From NCBI GenBank assembly GCA_964423195.1, contig CAYRDY010000010.1, positions 1-38,371 on the forward strand: a stretch of DNA of 38,371 nt, read 5' to 3'. The first letter of the stretch is position 1. Each line of letters opens with the position of its first letter. The notes beneath the pieces are model-generated. The model made no database searches. It was not told where the DNA came from and saw nothing but the letters and a program-made list of their open reading frames with translations. This document shows, in pieces, positions 1-8,204 of the stretch. Origin of the DNA: CAKRHR01 sp964423195 (GTDB lineage Bacteria > Bacillota > Clostridia > Lachnospirales > Lachnospiraceae). Both the position numbers and the translations under genes were made by a program.

Positions 1-50
1 GGCCAGCCTGCGCTAAACTGCGACCAGGGTGAGCCGGGAACACGGAATAA

Positions 51-732
51 TCAGCCAAGCACTGGAAAAACAACACCGTTCGCATCGCCCTGTTTGGATA
101 TTTTGAGATCGCATGGCTTGAGCCGGAACAGGTAGCGCTATTCCGGAGTGACTTCAGGATCGTTGCAGATTATTTTGTACAGATGCGGAAAAATAAGGAC
201 TATCAGCCGTCACCGGAGACCATCACTCATGTCCAAGAGGTTTTACAGTTTAAGAAGTTTTAGATAACCGTTCAATTAGGTTCGCGCACTTGCTGCGCGA
301 ACCGTAATAAAATCTGGGGATTTCATGTATCCGGCCCATCGCGCAGCGATTCTGATGGCCGGATACGATACAGTTTCAGTTCAGAGAGATCTGAACTGGA
401 ACTGTATCCGGCGCTGACAGGTGACGATCGCTTTGAACAGGCAGTCAATCAGGAAGAACCAGAAGAAAGAGGCGTTCGAACGATGTGTGAAGCGTTAGAT
501 AAGGTTGAAGCAAGAGGCGAGGCCCGAGGCCGAAAAATCGGTGAAGCGGAGGGCGAGGCCCGTGGCAGAGGGCGAGGCTCGCGGCAAAGAGATCGGCAAA
601 GAGACCATGTTATTGCAGAATGCCCGCAGCTTGATGAAAACGATGCAGTGGACAGCTGAGCATGCACTGGAAATATTGAATATTTCAGAAAGTGATAGAG
701 GAAAATACGTCTCAATGCTGGAAGCAAAGTAG
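51..732 (+). pseudogene. Remnant of an Rpn-family (PD-(D/E)XK nuclease / putative transposase) gene
   Basis: Three pieces in one order resemble the C-terminal half of the Rpn-type recombination-promoting nuclease/putative transposase proteins that are abundant in Clostridia. Positions 51-263 encode a piece with ALFGYFEIAW, DFRIVADYFVQMRK and HVQEVLQF and end in TAG. Positions 411 onward encode LTGDDRFE, MCEALDKVEARGEARGR and a Gly/Glu/Arg-rich tract. Positions about 567-732 encode the family-like tail (MKTMQWTAEHALEILNIS, ending SMLEAK). The lesions are in-frame stops at 30-32 and 48-50, an insertion of about 150 bp between the first two pieces, and a +1 shift near 562-570 that moves the frame from the second piece to the third. 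The catalytic N-terminal half is not in the window. The family assignment rests on remembered motif pattern. The 505-732 frame could still yield a 75-residue peptide from a TTG start, but a function is unlikely. Confidence 0.65.
264..411. repeat. Palindrome-rich insertion with three consecutive hairpins
   Basis: This segment sits between two parts of the broken Rpn-like gene and has no coding role that I can see. Hairpin 1 is 279-288 pairing with 294-303 (10 perfect pairs, 5-base loop). Hairpin 2 is 327-336 pairing with 357-366 (10 perfect pairs, extended by ATC/GAT around one bulged base). Hairpin 3 is 369-384 pairing with 391-406 (16 pairs, one of them G-T). The octamer GTATCCGG occurs at 327-334 and again at 404-411, with its complement CCGGATAC at 359-366, so hairpin 2 and an extended hairpin 3 compete. 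Size and shape resemble a small non-autonomous or REP-like element, but I could not identify terminal target duplications. Confidence 0.6.
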
Positions 733-769
733 GAAAAATGAAATTGCACCCAAATTCTATCTGAGCTGC

Positions 770-801
770 AAGGCCGTCGGCACTGCCATGCCGACGGCCT
801 T
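770..801. terminator. Strong hairpin, possible terminator after the Rpn remnant
   Basis: A perfect 13-bp stem (770-782 with 789-801) closes a 6-base loop. It is followed on the plus strand by ATTGTCAC and not by a clean T run, so rho-independent termination is possible but weak. It also lies downstream of trkH on the minus strand, where no U tract follows. The bases 801-813 form a separate short palindrome, TATTGT-C-ACAATA. Confidence 0.4.
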
Positions 802-924
802 ATTGTCACAATAGATATTGCCATCCATTATAGGGACTGATGCCGATGATAATCACCATCAGCGTGAAAACCCTTATCAGGCTGCAAACGACGGAATGAC
901 AGATCATTGAGCGCGCGTCACCCT

Positions 925-2361
925 CTATCTCTTCCATGTGGATGGCATGAACAGTAGCACCATTGGAAACAGTTCCAGGCGTCCGGCCAGCATGTCAAAG
1001 ATCAGCACGCATTTGGACAGCGGTGAGAAAAAACCGTAATTGGACGTCGGCCCCACCATTGACAATCCGGGGCCGATGTTGCCGATTGTGGCCGCCACCG
1101 CCGTAAAATTGGTCGCAAAATCGTGCTCGTCCAGAGAAATGATCAGCACAGACAATCCGAATACGATCACATAGACAATCAAAAATACATTGATCGAGCG
1201 CACGGTCTCGTCATCCACAGCCTTGCCGTCCATCAGCACCTTGTTGACCCGACGCGGCTGAATCATTGTCTTAAATTCGCGCAACACATATTTGATGAGA
1301 ATAATGAGCCTGGACACTTTGATGCCCCCGCCCGTACTGCCCGCGCAGGCGCCGATCATCATCAGTGCCACCAGGATAGCCTTGGAAAATGCCGGCCACA
1401 GATTGAAGTCCGTGGTGGCGTAACCGGTTGTGGTCATGATCGATGCCACCTGAAAGGCCGCATGGTGGATGCCCTCCCCCAGGGACGGAAACAGATGGCG
1501 CGTATCCCAGACAATCAGCGCTATGGATCCGGCGATGATCCCCAGATATGCCCACAATTCATCGCCGCGCAGCGCACGGGCAAATTTGCGCATCAATAAC
1601 AGGAAATAGACATTAAAATTCACGCCGAAGAGGATCATAAAGATGGTGACCACATTCTGCAGATACGGCGAATATCCGGCGATACTGTCATTCTTGACGC
1701 CGAAACCGCCGGTGCCCGCCGTCCCGAAAGTCGTCGTCAGCGCGTCAAACATCGGCATGCGCCCGATCAACAGAAAAAAGATTTCCAGCAGCGTCAGCGC
1801 GATATAGATACCGTACAGGATCATCGCCGTCCGCCGCACCTTCGGCACCAATTTGCTCACTGAGGGACCGGGACTCTCCGCCCGCATCAGATACATATTA
1901 TTGCCGCCCGACAGCGGCAGAATGGCGATCACGAACACCAGCACGCCCATGCCGCCGATCCAGTGGCTGAAACTCCTCCAGAAGAGCATACATTTCGGCA
2001 AATTTTCAACGGCCGGAAGGATGCTGGCTCCGGTCGTGGTAAATCCGGAAACCGTCTCAAACAGGGCATCGACAAATGAGGGGATCGTCCCGCTGAAGAC
2101 AAACGGCAGCGCTCCCACAACACTCATCACAATCCAACTCAGCGACACGGCGACCAGACTTTCCTTGGCAAAAAAGGTTTTATTTCGAGGTTTCAGGCGC
2201 ACAAGCGGCAGTCCGATCACCACGCACAGCGCCATCACGGCCAGGAACCACAGACCCGTCCTCTCCCTGTAGATGAAAGCGGTGATCAGCGGCAGCACCA
2301 TAAAGACCGCCTCAAAAATCATAATCCATCCAACAATATATCTGATAACTTTATAATTCAT
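925..2361 (-). CDS. trkH: Trk-type potassium uptake protein, membrane subunit TrkH
   Basis: A 478-residue integral membrane protein of the TrkH/KtrB potassium-translocating family. It forms the K+ path and works with the cytoplasmic TrkA regulator encoded just upstream. The four pore-loop signatures appear in order: SGFTTTG, a TTFGTAGTGGFG segment, a SIMTTTGYATTDF segment, and ATIGNIGPGL near the C-terminus; the glycines of these loops form the selectivity filter in the family. The C-terminus (GRLELFPMVLLFMPSTWKR) is the usual ending. The gene starts 13 bases after the trkA stop and appears to be the last gene of the DUF6106-guaB-trkA-trkH operon. Length is normal. No clear T-rich terminator follows; the nearest strong stem is at 770-801. 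Confidence 0.95.
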   Translation of the reverse strand: MNYKVIRYIVGWIMIFEAVFMVLPLITAFIYRERTGLWFLAVMALCVVIGLPLVRLKPRNKTFFAKESLVAVSLSWIVMSVVGALPFVFSGTIPSFVDALFETVSGFTTTGASILPAVENLPKCMLFWRSFSHWIGGMGVLVFVIAILPLSGGNNMYLMRAESPGPSVSKLVPKVRRTAMILYGIYIALTLLEIFFLLIGRMPMFDALTTTFGTAGTGGFGVKNDSIAGYSPYLQNVVTIFMILFGVNFNVYFLLLMRKFARALRGDELWAYLGIIAGSIALIVWDTRHLFPSLGEGIHHAAFQVASIMTTTGYATTDFNLWPAFSKAILVALMMIGACAGSTGGGIKVSRLIILIKYVLREFKTMIQPRRVNKVLMDGKAVDDETVRSINVFLIVYVIVFGLSVLIISLDEHDFATNFTAVAATIGNIGPGLSMVGPTSNYGFFSPLSKCVLIFDMLAGRLELFPMVLLFMPSTWKR

Positions 2362-2374
2362 GATGTCCAGCCCA

Positions 2375-3730
2375 CTATTTTAAAATGTCTTTGATATCCC
2401 TGAGCCCGAAATTCGTGGTGACAATGATCACAGAATCACCGGCCTGAATCGTATCCTGCCCGTTCGGGGTGATGATCCGCCCGTTCCTTGTGATGCAGCA
2501 GACCAGAAGATTATCCTTGAGACTTAAATCCTGCAGCGGAATACCCACCACCGGCGCAGACTCATTGACAATAAACTCCAACGCTTCCGCCCTGTTGTCG
2601 AGAATTTTATAGAGTGTCCTGACATTGCTGCCTATGGAATTGCTCATAGCCCTGGCGTACTGCAAAATACTGCTCGACGTGATATACTTCGGATAAATGA
2701 TACTCCCCAAATCCAGGCTGTTGATCACCTCATCAAACGTCAGGCGCTTGACCTTGGCGATCAGCTTGCCCTTCGTCTTCGTCTTGGCATAGAGCGCCAA
2801 CATAATATTTTCCTCGTCCAGGTTGGTCAGCGTGACAAAAGCCTCCGCGTTTTCCAGGCCCTCCTCCATCAGAAGTTCCTGATCCGTCGCGTCACCGCAG
2901 ATGACCTCCGCCTTCGGGAATTGCTCACTCAGCTCCTCACAGCGCGCCCGATCCAGTTCGATAATTTTCACATTGATGCCAACGCTCAGCAATATCCTGG
3001 TCAGATAAAAAGCGATTCGGCCGCCGCCGACCAGCATGGCCTCGTGTACCTGGTGCGTCTCCAGGCCGATGCGCTTGAAGAAATCCACCGCGCTTTTATG
3101 CGAGGAGACGATAGAGACCATATCGTTTTCCTGGATGATAAACTTGCCGCTGGGAATCGTGACACTCTTTCCCCGCTCCACGGCACACACCAGGACGTCC
3201 GACTTAAACTTGCTCTTGATATCCATCAGCCGACAACCGCAAAGTTTCATATCGCCCCGGACTTTAAATTTCAGGAGCTCCACCGTGCCCCTGGCAAATG
3301 TATCTATCCTGATCGCCGACGGGAACCTCAAAATCCTCGAGATCTCCACCGCTGCCGCAAACTCCGGGTTGATGATGAGAGACAACCCCAGTTCATTTTT
3401 GATAAAACTCACCTCATGGCTGTAAACCGGATTGCGGACGCGCGCGATCGTCCTGCAGTGCCCGGCCTTTTTGGCGATCAGGCAGCAGAGCAGATTCAAT
3501 TCGTCCGAATCAGTGACGGCGATCATCAAATCCGCGGAATCCCCACCGGCCTCTGTGAGAATGCTATACCTCGCACCGTTGCCCACGATACCCATCACAT
3601 CGAAACTGTTTGAGATCTCCTGAATCCTGTCACGGTTCTCATCGATAACGACGACATCATAGTTTTCCATACTCAGCTGCTCGGCGATACTGCTCCCGAC
3701 CTGACCACAGCCGACAATGATGACTTTCAT
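2375..3730 (-). CDS. trkA: Trk system potassium transporter, NAD-binding regulatory subunit TrkA
   Basis: A cytoplasmic gating subunit of the TrkA-TrkH potassium channel complex, about 451 residues. It has the duplicated RCK layout: an N-terminal Rossmann fold beginning KVIIVGCGQVGSSIAEQL, an RCK_C segment, a second Rossmann fold beginning MLVGGGRIAFYLTRIL, and a second RCK_C segment ending NFGLRDIKDILK. I place the start at the ATG at 3730: the upstream gene stops at 3738-3740 in the sequence TTGAGGAATGATTATG, and the GAGGA motif is spaced correctly for the second ATG but touches the first at 3736. The guaB stop codon thus lies inside the trkA ribosome binding site, suggesting translational coupling. 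In Firmicutes RCK_C domains often bind c-di-AMP; that is family knowledge, not visible here. Confidence 0.95.
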   Translation of the reverse strand: MKVIIVGCGQVGSSIAEQLSMENYDVVVIDENRDRIQEISNSFDVMGIVGNGARYSILTEAGGDSADLMIAVTDSDELNLLCCLIAKKAGHCRTIARVRNPVYSHEVSFIKNELGLSLIINPEFAAAVEISRILRFPSAIRIDTFARGTVELLKFKVRGDMKLCGCRLMDIKSKFKSDVLVCAVERGKSVTIPSGKFIIQENDMVSIVSSHKSAVDFFKRIGLETHQVHEAMLVGGGRIAFYLTRILLSVGINVKIIELDRARCEELSEQFPKAEVICGDATDQELLMEEGLENAEAFVTLTNLDEENIMLALYAKTKTKGKLIAKVKRLTFDEVINSLDLGSIIYPKYITSSSILQYARAMSNSIGSNVRTLYKILDNRAEALEFIVNESAPVVGIPLQDLSLKDNLLVCCITRNGRIITPNGQDTIQAGDSVIIVTTNFGLRDIKDILK

Positions 3731-3739
3731 AATCATTCC

Positions 3740-5221
3740 TCAACTTTGATCCACACTATAGTTTGGCGCTTCCTTCGTGATCTGGATGTCATGCGGATGA
3801 CTCTCCTTGAGTGAAGCGGCTGAAATCTTGATAAATTGGCCGTTTTCTTTGAGTTCCTCGATCGTGCGCGCGCCGCAGTAGCCCATCCCCGCGCGCAGGC
3901 CGCCGATCAACTGGAAAACGGTATCCTCCACCAGACCCTTGTAGGCTACACGGCCCTCGACACCCTCCGGCACCAGTTTCCTGGCGTCGGACTGGAAATA
4001 GCGATCCTTGCTGCCGTTCTCCATCGCCGCGATCGAACCCATGCCTCTGTAAACCTTAAACTTTCGGCCCTGATAGAGCTCAAAGCTGCCCGGACTCTCG
4101 TCACAGCCGGCAAACATGCTGCCCATCATGCACACATTGGCACCGGCGGCGATGGCCTTCGTGATATCACCGGAGTATTTGATGCCGCCGTCGGCGATAA
4201 TCGGGATATCGTATGTTCTGGCCACCTTGTAGGCGTCCATCACGGCCGAGATCTGCGGCACACCGATGCCTGCCACGACACGGGTCGTGCAGATGGAGCC
4301 GGGACCGATCCCCACTTTGACCGCGTCCACGCCCGCCTCGATCAGGGCTTTGGTTCCCTCGGCGGTCGCCACATTGCCCGCGATCAGATTCAAATTCGGA
4401 TACGCGTCCTTCACCATGCGCACCACCTTAAGGACGTTGGCCGAGTGACCGTGCGCCGTATCGATGACGATCACGTCGACGTGCATCTTCACCAGCGCGT
4501 CGATGCGCTCCATGATATCCGCGGTCACACCGACGCCGGCACCGCAGAGCAGTCGCCCGCGGCTGTCCTTTGCCGACAGCGGATACTTGATCGTCTTTTC
4601 GATGTCCTTGATGGTGATCAGACCCTTTAGATTGAAATCATCGTCGACGATCGGCAGCTTCTCTTTTCTGGCCTTGCCGAGAATGTGCTTGGCCTCCTCC
4701 AGCGTCACGCCCTCTCTGGCGGTAATCAATCCCTCCGATGTCATGCACTCGCTGATCTTCTTTGTAAAGTCAGTCTCAAACTTCAGATCACGGTTGGTGA
4801 GAATGCCCACGAGCTTTTTGCCCTCCGTGATCGGCACGCCGGAAATCCTGAACTTGGCCATCAGCTTGTCCGCGTCGGCCAGCGTATTGTCTGGCCTCAG
4901 CGAAAACGGATCAGAGATCACGCCGTTCTCAGAGCGCTTGACCTTGTCCACCTCGTCCGCCTGAGCCTCGATGGACATATTTTTGTGAATGATCCCGATG
5001 CCGCCCTGTCTGGCCATGGCAATCGCCATCCTGTGCTCCGTCACCGTGTCCATGCCGGCACTCATCAGCGGTATATTGAGCTTGATGTCCCTCGTCAGAT
5101 TTGTCGTCACATCGACCTGATTCGGGATCACCTCTGAGTAAGAAGGCACGAGCAACACGTCATCAAAAGTAATGCCTTCGCCAATGATTTTCGCCACTTT
5201 TTTCATCCTCACTTTCTTCAT
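3740..5221 (-). CDS. guaB: Inosine-5'-monophosphate dehydrogenase
   Basis: Catalyses IMP + NAD+ to XMP + NADH, the committed step of GMP synthesis. The protein is 493 residues from the chosen start, near the usual 485-490. The N-terminal barrel half (ITFDDVLLVPSYSEV, then PLMSAGMDTVTE) is followed by two CBS domains at about residues 100-212 (LTNRDLKFE and LITIKDIEKT mark their ends) and the second barrel half. The catalytic Cys is residue 311 in GPGSICTTRV, and the flap contains YRGMGS. The start at 5221 is preceded by AGAGGG at a 4-base spacing; an in-frame upstream extension to 5284 overlaps the preceding gene and lacks a better site. It lies 26 bases after the DUF6106-like gene and runs directly into trkA. 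Confidence 0.97.
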   Translation of the reverse strand: MKKVRMKKVAKIIGEGITFDDVLLVPSYSEVIPNQVDVTTNLTRDIKLNIPLMSAGMDTVTEHRMAIAMARQGGIGIIHKNMSIEAQADEVDKVKRSENGVISDPFSLRPDNTLADADKLMAKFRISGVPITEGKKLVGILTNRDLKFETDFTKKISECMTSEGLITAREGVTLEEAKHILGKARKEKLPIVDDDFNLKGLITIKDIEKTIKYPLSAKDSRGRLLCGAGVGVTADIMERIDALVKMHVDVIVIDTAHGHSANVLKVVRMVKDAYPNLNLIAGNVATAEGTKALIEAGVDAVKVGIGPGSICTTRVVAGIGVPQISAVMDAYKVARTYDIPIIADGGIKYSGDITKAIAAGANVCMMGSMFAGCDESPGSFELYQGRKFKVYRGMGSIAAMENGSKDRYFQSDARKLVPEGVEGRVAYKGLVEDTVFQLIGGLRAGMGYCGARTIEELKENGQFIKISAASLKESHPHDIQITKEAPNYSVDQS

Positions 5222-5247
5222 AATTCCCTCTATACGACTGTTTAACG

Positions 5248-5763
5248 TCACGCCCGCTTGACTTTGCTTGGGAAAAACCGCCACATGTTGTCGAGCATTT
5301 TTTCGTTCGGCTCAAAGAGAACTCTGACGTTCTCCCCCTTGCTCGCACCGATAATAACATACCGATATTTTGAGTCTGGGTCGTGACTCGAAAAGTCATA
5401 ATCCTTATAATTGCCATGCGCAAACGCAAGCGCTGACTCCGATTTCTCAGGCGCGATCAGCTGCACCGTCTCGGCTTCAACCTCAAGTTTGCGTTTTCTG
5501 CGCATATCGCCCGACAGCTGATCAATGTCGAGATTTCCTGAAGTAAAGATATACTCATACTCTGTCTTCTGCAGCCTGATCACAAAATAGACGCCAAACC
5601 ACGCAAAAATCGCGAGCACTAACAATCCTGGGATAAACAGGAGAATGGCTCCCGTGATGATCAGTCCCGCCAAAACTGCCAGAACAATAAAAAGATAATT
5701 TTTGGGCAGCATCTTGCACTTCACAAGATACTCGGAAAAAACGTCGCCAGATGTACCATTCAT
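5248..5763 (-). CDS. DUF6106-like two-segment membrane protein
   Basis: A predicted 171-residue protein of unknown function. Residues about 20-65 contain two closely spaced hydrophobic segments (NYLFIVLAVLAGLIITGAIL and LVLAIFAWFGVYFVI), followed by a soluble domain with the pattern YEYIFTSGNLDIDQL, an arginine/lysine patch, and VQLIAPEKS. This arrangement and the GNLDIDQ-like motif recall the DUF6106 family found in Clostridia; the match is from memory. The start at 5763 is chosen because AAGGGAG precedes it by 8 bases; the longer reading to 5802 has no such site. It is the first gene of the guaB-trkA-trkH operon on this scaffold, with a promoter-like site at 5794-5821. Confidence 0.75.
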   Translation of the reverse strand: MNGTSGDVFSEYLVKCKMLPKNYLFIVLAVLAGLIITGAILLFIPGLLVLAIFAWFGVYFVIRLQKTEYEYIFTSGNLDIDQLSGDMRRKRKLEVEAETVQLIAPEKSESALAFAHGNYKDYDFSSHDPDSKYRYVIIGASKGENVRVLFEPNEKMLDNMWRFFPSKVKRA

Positions 5764-5793
5764 TGAATCGACTCCCTTAAATGATTTTTTTCT

Positions 5794-5822
5794 ATTATAC
5801 ACAATAATCGCGCATAAAAAAA
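5794..5822 (-). promoter_or_regulatory. Probable sigma-A promoter for the DUF6106-guaB-trkAH operon
   Basis: On the minus strand a perfect -10 TATAAT (5794-5799) is preceded at 16-17 bases by a poor T-rich -35 (5816-5822). It lies about 30 bases upstream of the DUF6106-like start. The assembly gap begins about 20 bases further upstream, so any additional operator is out of view. Confidence 0.5.
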
Positions 5823-5843
5823 GACTTTATTTTAAATTTTATG

Positions 5844-5943
5844 NNNNNNNNNNNNNNNNNNNNNNNNNNNNNNNNNNNNNNNNNNNNNNNNNNNNNNNNN
5901 NNNNNNNNNNNNNNNNNNNNNNNNNNNNNNNNNNNNNNNNNNN
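5844..5943. other. Assembly gap of 100 N
   Basis: Exactly 100 undetermined bases. This round length is conventional for scaffold gaps of unknown size. Genes on the two sides (guaB operon and groES-groL) may not be true neighbours at this distance. Confidence 0.98.
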
Positions 5944-5964
5944 CACACGAAACCGGCGCACCGC

Positions 5965-5998
5965 AACAAAAGCGACCCGACTTCAGAAGCCGGGTCGC
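5965..5998 (-). terminator. Rho-independent terminator after groL
   Basis: On the minus strand a GC-rich stem (5972-5998, about 11-12 pairs including one G-T, with a tiny loop) is followed by TTTTGTTG. It lies about 45 bases after the groL stop codon and is the expected end of the groES-groL transcript. Confidence 0.75.
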
Positions 5999-6040
5999 CA
6001 CCAAACACATCTATTTTATTGACAATTCTGCAAGCCGCTT

Positions 6041-7660
6041 TTACATCATGCCGCCCTGAGGCATCGGTTGAGCCGGCGGTGTATCCGGTTTGATATCCCC
6101 GACGACAGCCTCGGTCGTCAGGAACGTGGACGCAACGCTTGTCGCGTTCTGGAGGGCGCTTCTTGTCACCTTTGCCGGATCAATGATGCCGGCGTCGATC
6201 ATATCGACATACTCCTCTTTGAGGACATCGAAGCCAATCCCGACTGGGCTCTCCTTGACCTTATTGACGATCACCGCGCCCTCAAGTCCGGCGTTCGCCG
6301 CGATCTGATACAGCGGAGATTCAAGCGCTTTGAGCACGACATTGGCGCCGGTCTTCTCATCCCCCGACAACGTCTCCGCCAGATCCGCGACTTTCTTCGC
6401 CGCGTGGATGTAAGCCGAACCGCCGCCGCAGATGACGCCCTCCTCAACCGCCGCACGGGTCGCTGCCAGGGCATCTTCCATGCGCAGTTTCTTTTCTTTC
6501 ATCTCGGTCTCGGTCGCCGCGCCGACACGGATCACGCCGACACCGCCGGACAGCTTCGCCAACCGCTCAAGCAATTTCTCCTTATCAAAATCTGAGGTCG
6601 TCTCCTCCGCCTGATTCTTGATCTGGGCGATACGCGCCTGAATCGCACTCGTCTCTCCCAGGCCGTCCACGATGATGGTATTCTCTTTATCGACCTTGAC
6701 AGATTTCGCACGGCCGAGCATATCCATGGTGGTCTCCTTGAGATCATAGCCGAGCTCCTCAGAAATCACAGTGCCGCCGGTCAGGATGGCGATATCCTCA
6801 AGCATCGCTTTCCTTCTGTCGCCATAGCCAGGCGCCTTGACCGCAACCACCTGGAAAGTACCTCTCAATTTGTTGAGAATCAATGTGGTCAGAGCCTCGC
6901 CCTCGATATCCTCGGCGATGATCAGGAGCTTTGCGCCGGACTGGACGATCTGCTCAAGCAGCGGCAGGATGTCCTGAATATTGGAAATCTTCTTGTCCGT
7001 GATCAAAATGTACGGATTGTCAAGCTCAGCCTCAAGTTTCTCCATATCTGTACACATATAGGCGGACAGATAACCTCTGTCAAACTGCATGCCCTCGACG
7101 AGGTCAAGCTCGGTCGCCATGGTCTTGGACTCCTCGATCGTGATCACGCCGTTGTTGCTGACTTTCTCCATGGCGTTTGCCACCATCTCGCCGATATCGT
7201 CATCGCCCGCGGAGATGGCCGCCACTCTGGCGATCTGATCCCTGCCGGTCACCTTGGAACTCATCTCGGCGATCGCGTCCACGGCGACATCCGTAGCCTT
7301 CTGCATTCCCCTTCTCAGAATGATCGGGTTCGCGCCGGCTGCCAGATTCTTCATGCCCTCTTTGATCATCGACTGAGCCAGAACCGTCGCAGTGGTCGTG
7401 CCGTCGCCGGCCACATCGTTGGTCTTTGTCGCCACTTCCTTGACGATCTGAGCGCCCATATTCTCAAACTCGTCATCGAGCTCAATATCTTTTGCGATGG
7501 TGACGCCGTCATTGGTGATCAGCGGCGTGCCGTAAGATTTTGATAATACAACATTCCTTCCCTTTGGTCCAAGTGTCACACTGACTGTATCGGCTAACTG
7601 ATTGACGCCATTCTCCAATGCTTTTCTGGCTTCATCGCCAAATTTAATCTCTTTTGCCAT
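6041..7660 (-). CDS. groL: Chaperonin GroEL (60 kDa chaperonin)
   Basis: Subunit of the double-ring ATP-dependent folding chamber that works with GroES in the cytoplasm. The 539-residue protein is full length. Family signatures visible include KEIKFGDEARKALENGVN at the start, VTLGPKGRNVVL, the ATP-binding NDGVTIAKDIEL and GDGTTTATVLA segments (with the catalytic Asp), AAVEEGVICGGG, and the glycine/methionine-rich tail ending MPQGGMM. AGGAGG precedes the ATG by 8 bases. It is second in the groES-groL operon, 48 bases after groES. Control is expected through the CIRCE element at 8035-8061. Confidence 0.98.
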   Translation of the reverse strand: MAKEIKFGDEARKALENGVNQLADTVSVTLGPKGRNVVLSKSYGTPLITNDGVTIAKDIELDDEFENMGAQIVKEVATKTNDVAGDGTTTATVLAQSMIKEGMKNLAAGANPIILRRGMQKATDVAVDAIAEMSSKVTGRDQIARVAAISAGDDDIGEMVANAMEKVSNNGVITIEESKTMATELDLVEGMQFDRGYLSAYMCTDMEKLEAELDNPYILITDKKISNIQDILPLLEQIVQSGAKLLIIAEDIEGEALTTLILNKLRGTFQVVAVKAPGYGDRRKAMLEDIAILTGGTVISEELGYDLKETTMDMLGRAKSVKVDKENTIIVDGLGETSAIQARIAQIKNQAEETTSDFDKEKLLERLAKLSGGVGVIRVGAATETEMKEKKLRMEDALAATRAAVEEGVICGGGSAYIHAAKKVADLAETLSGDEKTGANVVLKALESPLYQIAANAGLEGAVIVNKVKESPVGIGFDVLKEEYVDMIDAGIIDPAKVTRSALQNATSVASTFLTTEAVVGDIKPDTPPAQPMPQGGMM

Positions 7661-7708
7661 GATTCATACCTCCTGAATGATAAAATACAGATCGGCCATT
7701 TGCCTTCA

Positions 7709-7993
7709 TTACTCGACGATTGCCAGAATATCACTCTGTTTGACGATGACATACTCATCGCCGTCAATCTTCACTTCGGTGCCCGCGTATTTCTGGTAAA
7801 TCACTTTCTGACCGACGCTGACTTCCATCTTGACTTCCTTGCCGTCAACAACACCGCCCGGACCAACCGCGACCACTTCCGCATCCTGCGGTTTTTCTTT
7901 GGCTGAACCGGTAAGCAAAATCCCCGATTTTGTCTTTTCCTCTGCTTCAAGTTGTCTCAACACGACTCTGTCTCCCAATGGAACTAACTTCAT
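7709..7993 (-). CDS. groES: Co-chaperonin GroES (10 kDa chaperonin)
   Basis: The 94-residue lid of the GroEL chamber. Family features: KLVPLGDRVVLRQLEAEEKT at the N-terminus, a mobile loop with SGILLTGSAKEKPQ, VVAVGPG, and the C-terminal YVIVKQSDILAIVE. The start at 7993 is supported by an AAGGAGG site about 9 bases upstream; the in-frame extension to 8041 would run back through the leader to the CIRCE element and is not credible. First gene of the heat-shock operon with groL. Confidence 0.98.
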   Translation of the reverse strand: MKLVPLGDRVVLRQLEAEEKTKSGILLTGSAKEKPQDAEVVAVGPGGVVDGKEVKMEVSVGQKVIYQKYAGTEVKIDGDEYVIVKQSDILAIVE

Positions 7994-8034
7994 AAAAAAT
8001 TCCTCCTTCAAGGTTATGGTCTCTGTGTTTTTTA

Positions 8035-8061
8035 TTAGCACTCACTTTACTTGAGTGCTAA
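8035..8061. promoter_or_regulatory. CIRCE operator (HrcA-binding inverted repeat)
   Basis: A perfect 9-9-9 element: TTAGCACTC at 8035-8043, a 9-base spacer, and GAGTGCTAA at 8053-8061. This is the exact consensus for the HrcA repressor of class I heat-shock genes in Firmicutes. It lies in the groES leader, about 40 bases before the start codon and just after the promoter. hrcA itself is not in the window. Confidence 0.97.
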
Positions 8062-8072
8062 CTACGTTTCCT

Positions 8073-8101
8073 ATCATATGTTTTTTGGAGGATTTATGCA
8101 A
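8073..8101 (-). promoter_or_regulatory. Sigma-A promoter for groES-groL
   Basis: On the minus strand a -35 TTGCAT (8096-8101) is followed after exactly 17 bases by a -10 TATGAT (8073-8078). The predicted transcription start falls at or just before the CIRCE element, the usual arrangement for HrcA repression. Confidence 0.8.
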
Positions 8102-8204
8102 GATGCTATACTGTCTAAAATGATGTGCTTTTCTCTTTTTTTCTCTAAATATCTCTATTTATCTCTATTTTTCATTAAATTCAGATTAAATTATAAACTT
8201 TTTC

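Noticed and set aside
495..824. Minus-strand open frames over the Rpn remnant (449-727 and 495-824)
   Set aside because: They lie opposite coding-like plus-strand pieces and resemble no protein family.
8141..8180. Short direct repeats (ATCTCTATTT) downstream of glnS
   Set aside because: Only two to three imperfect copies in an AT-rich spacer; consistent with low complexity and no stem or operator-like symmetry.
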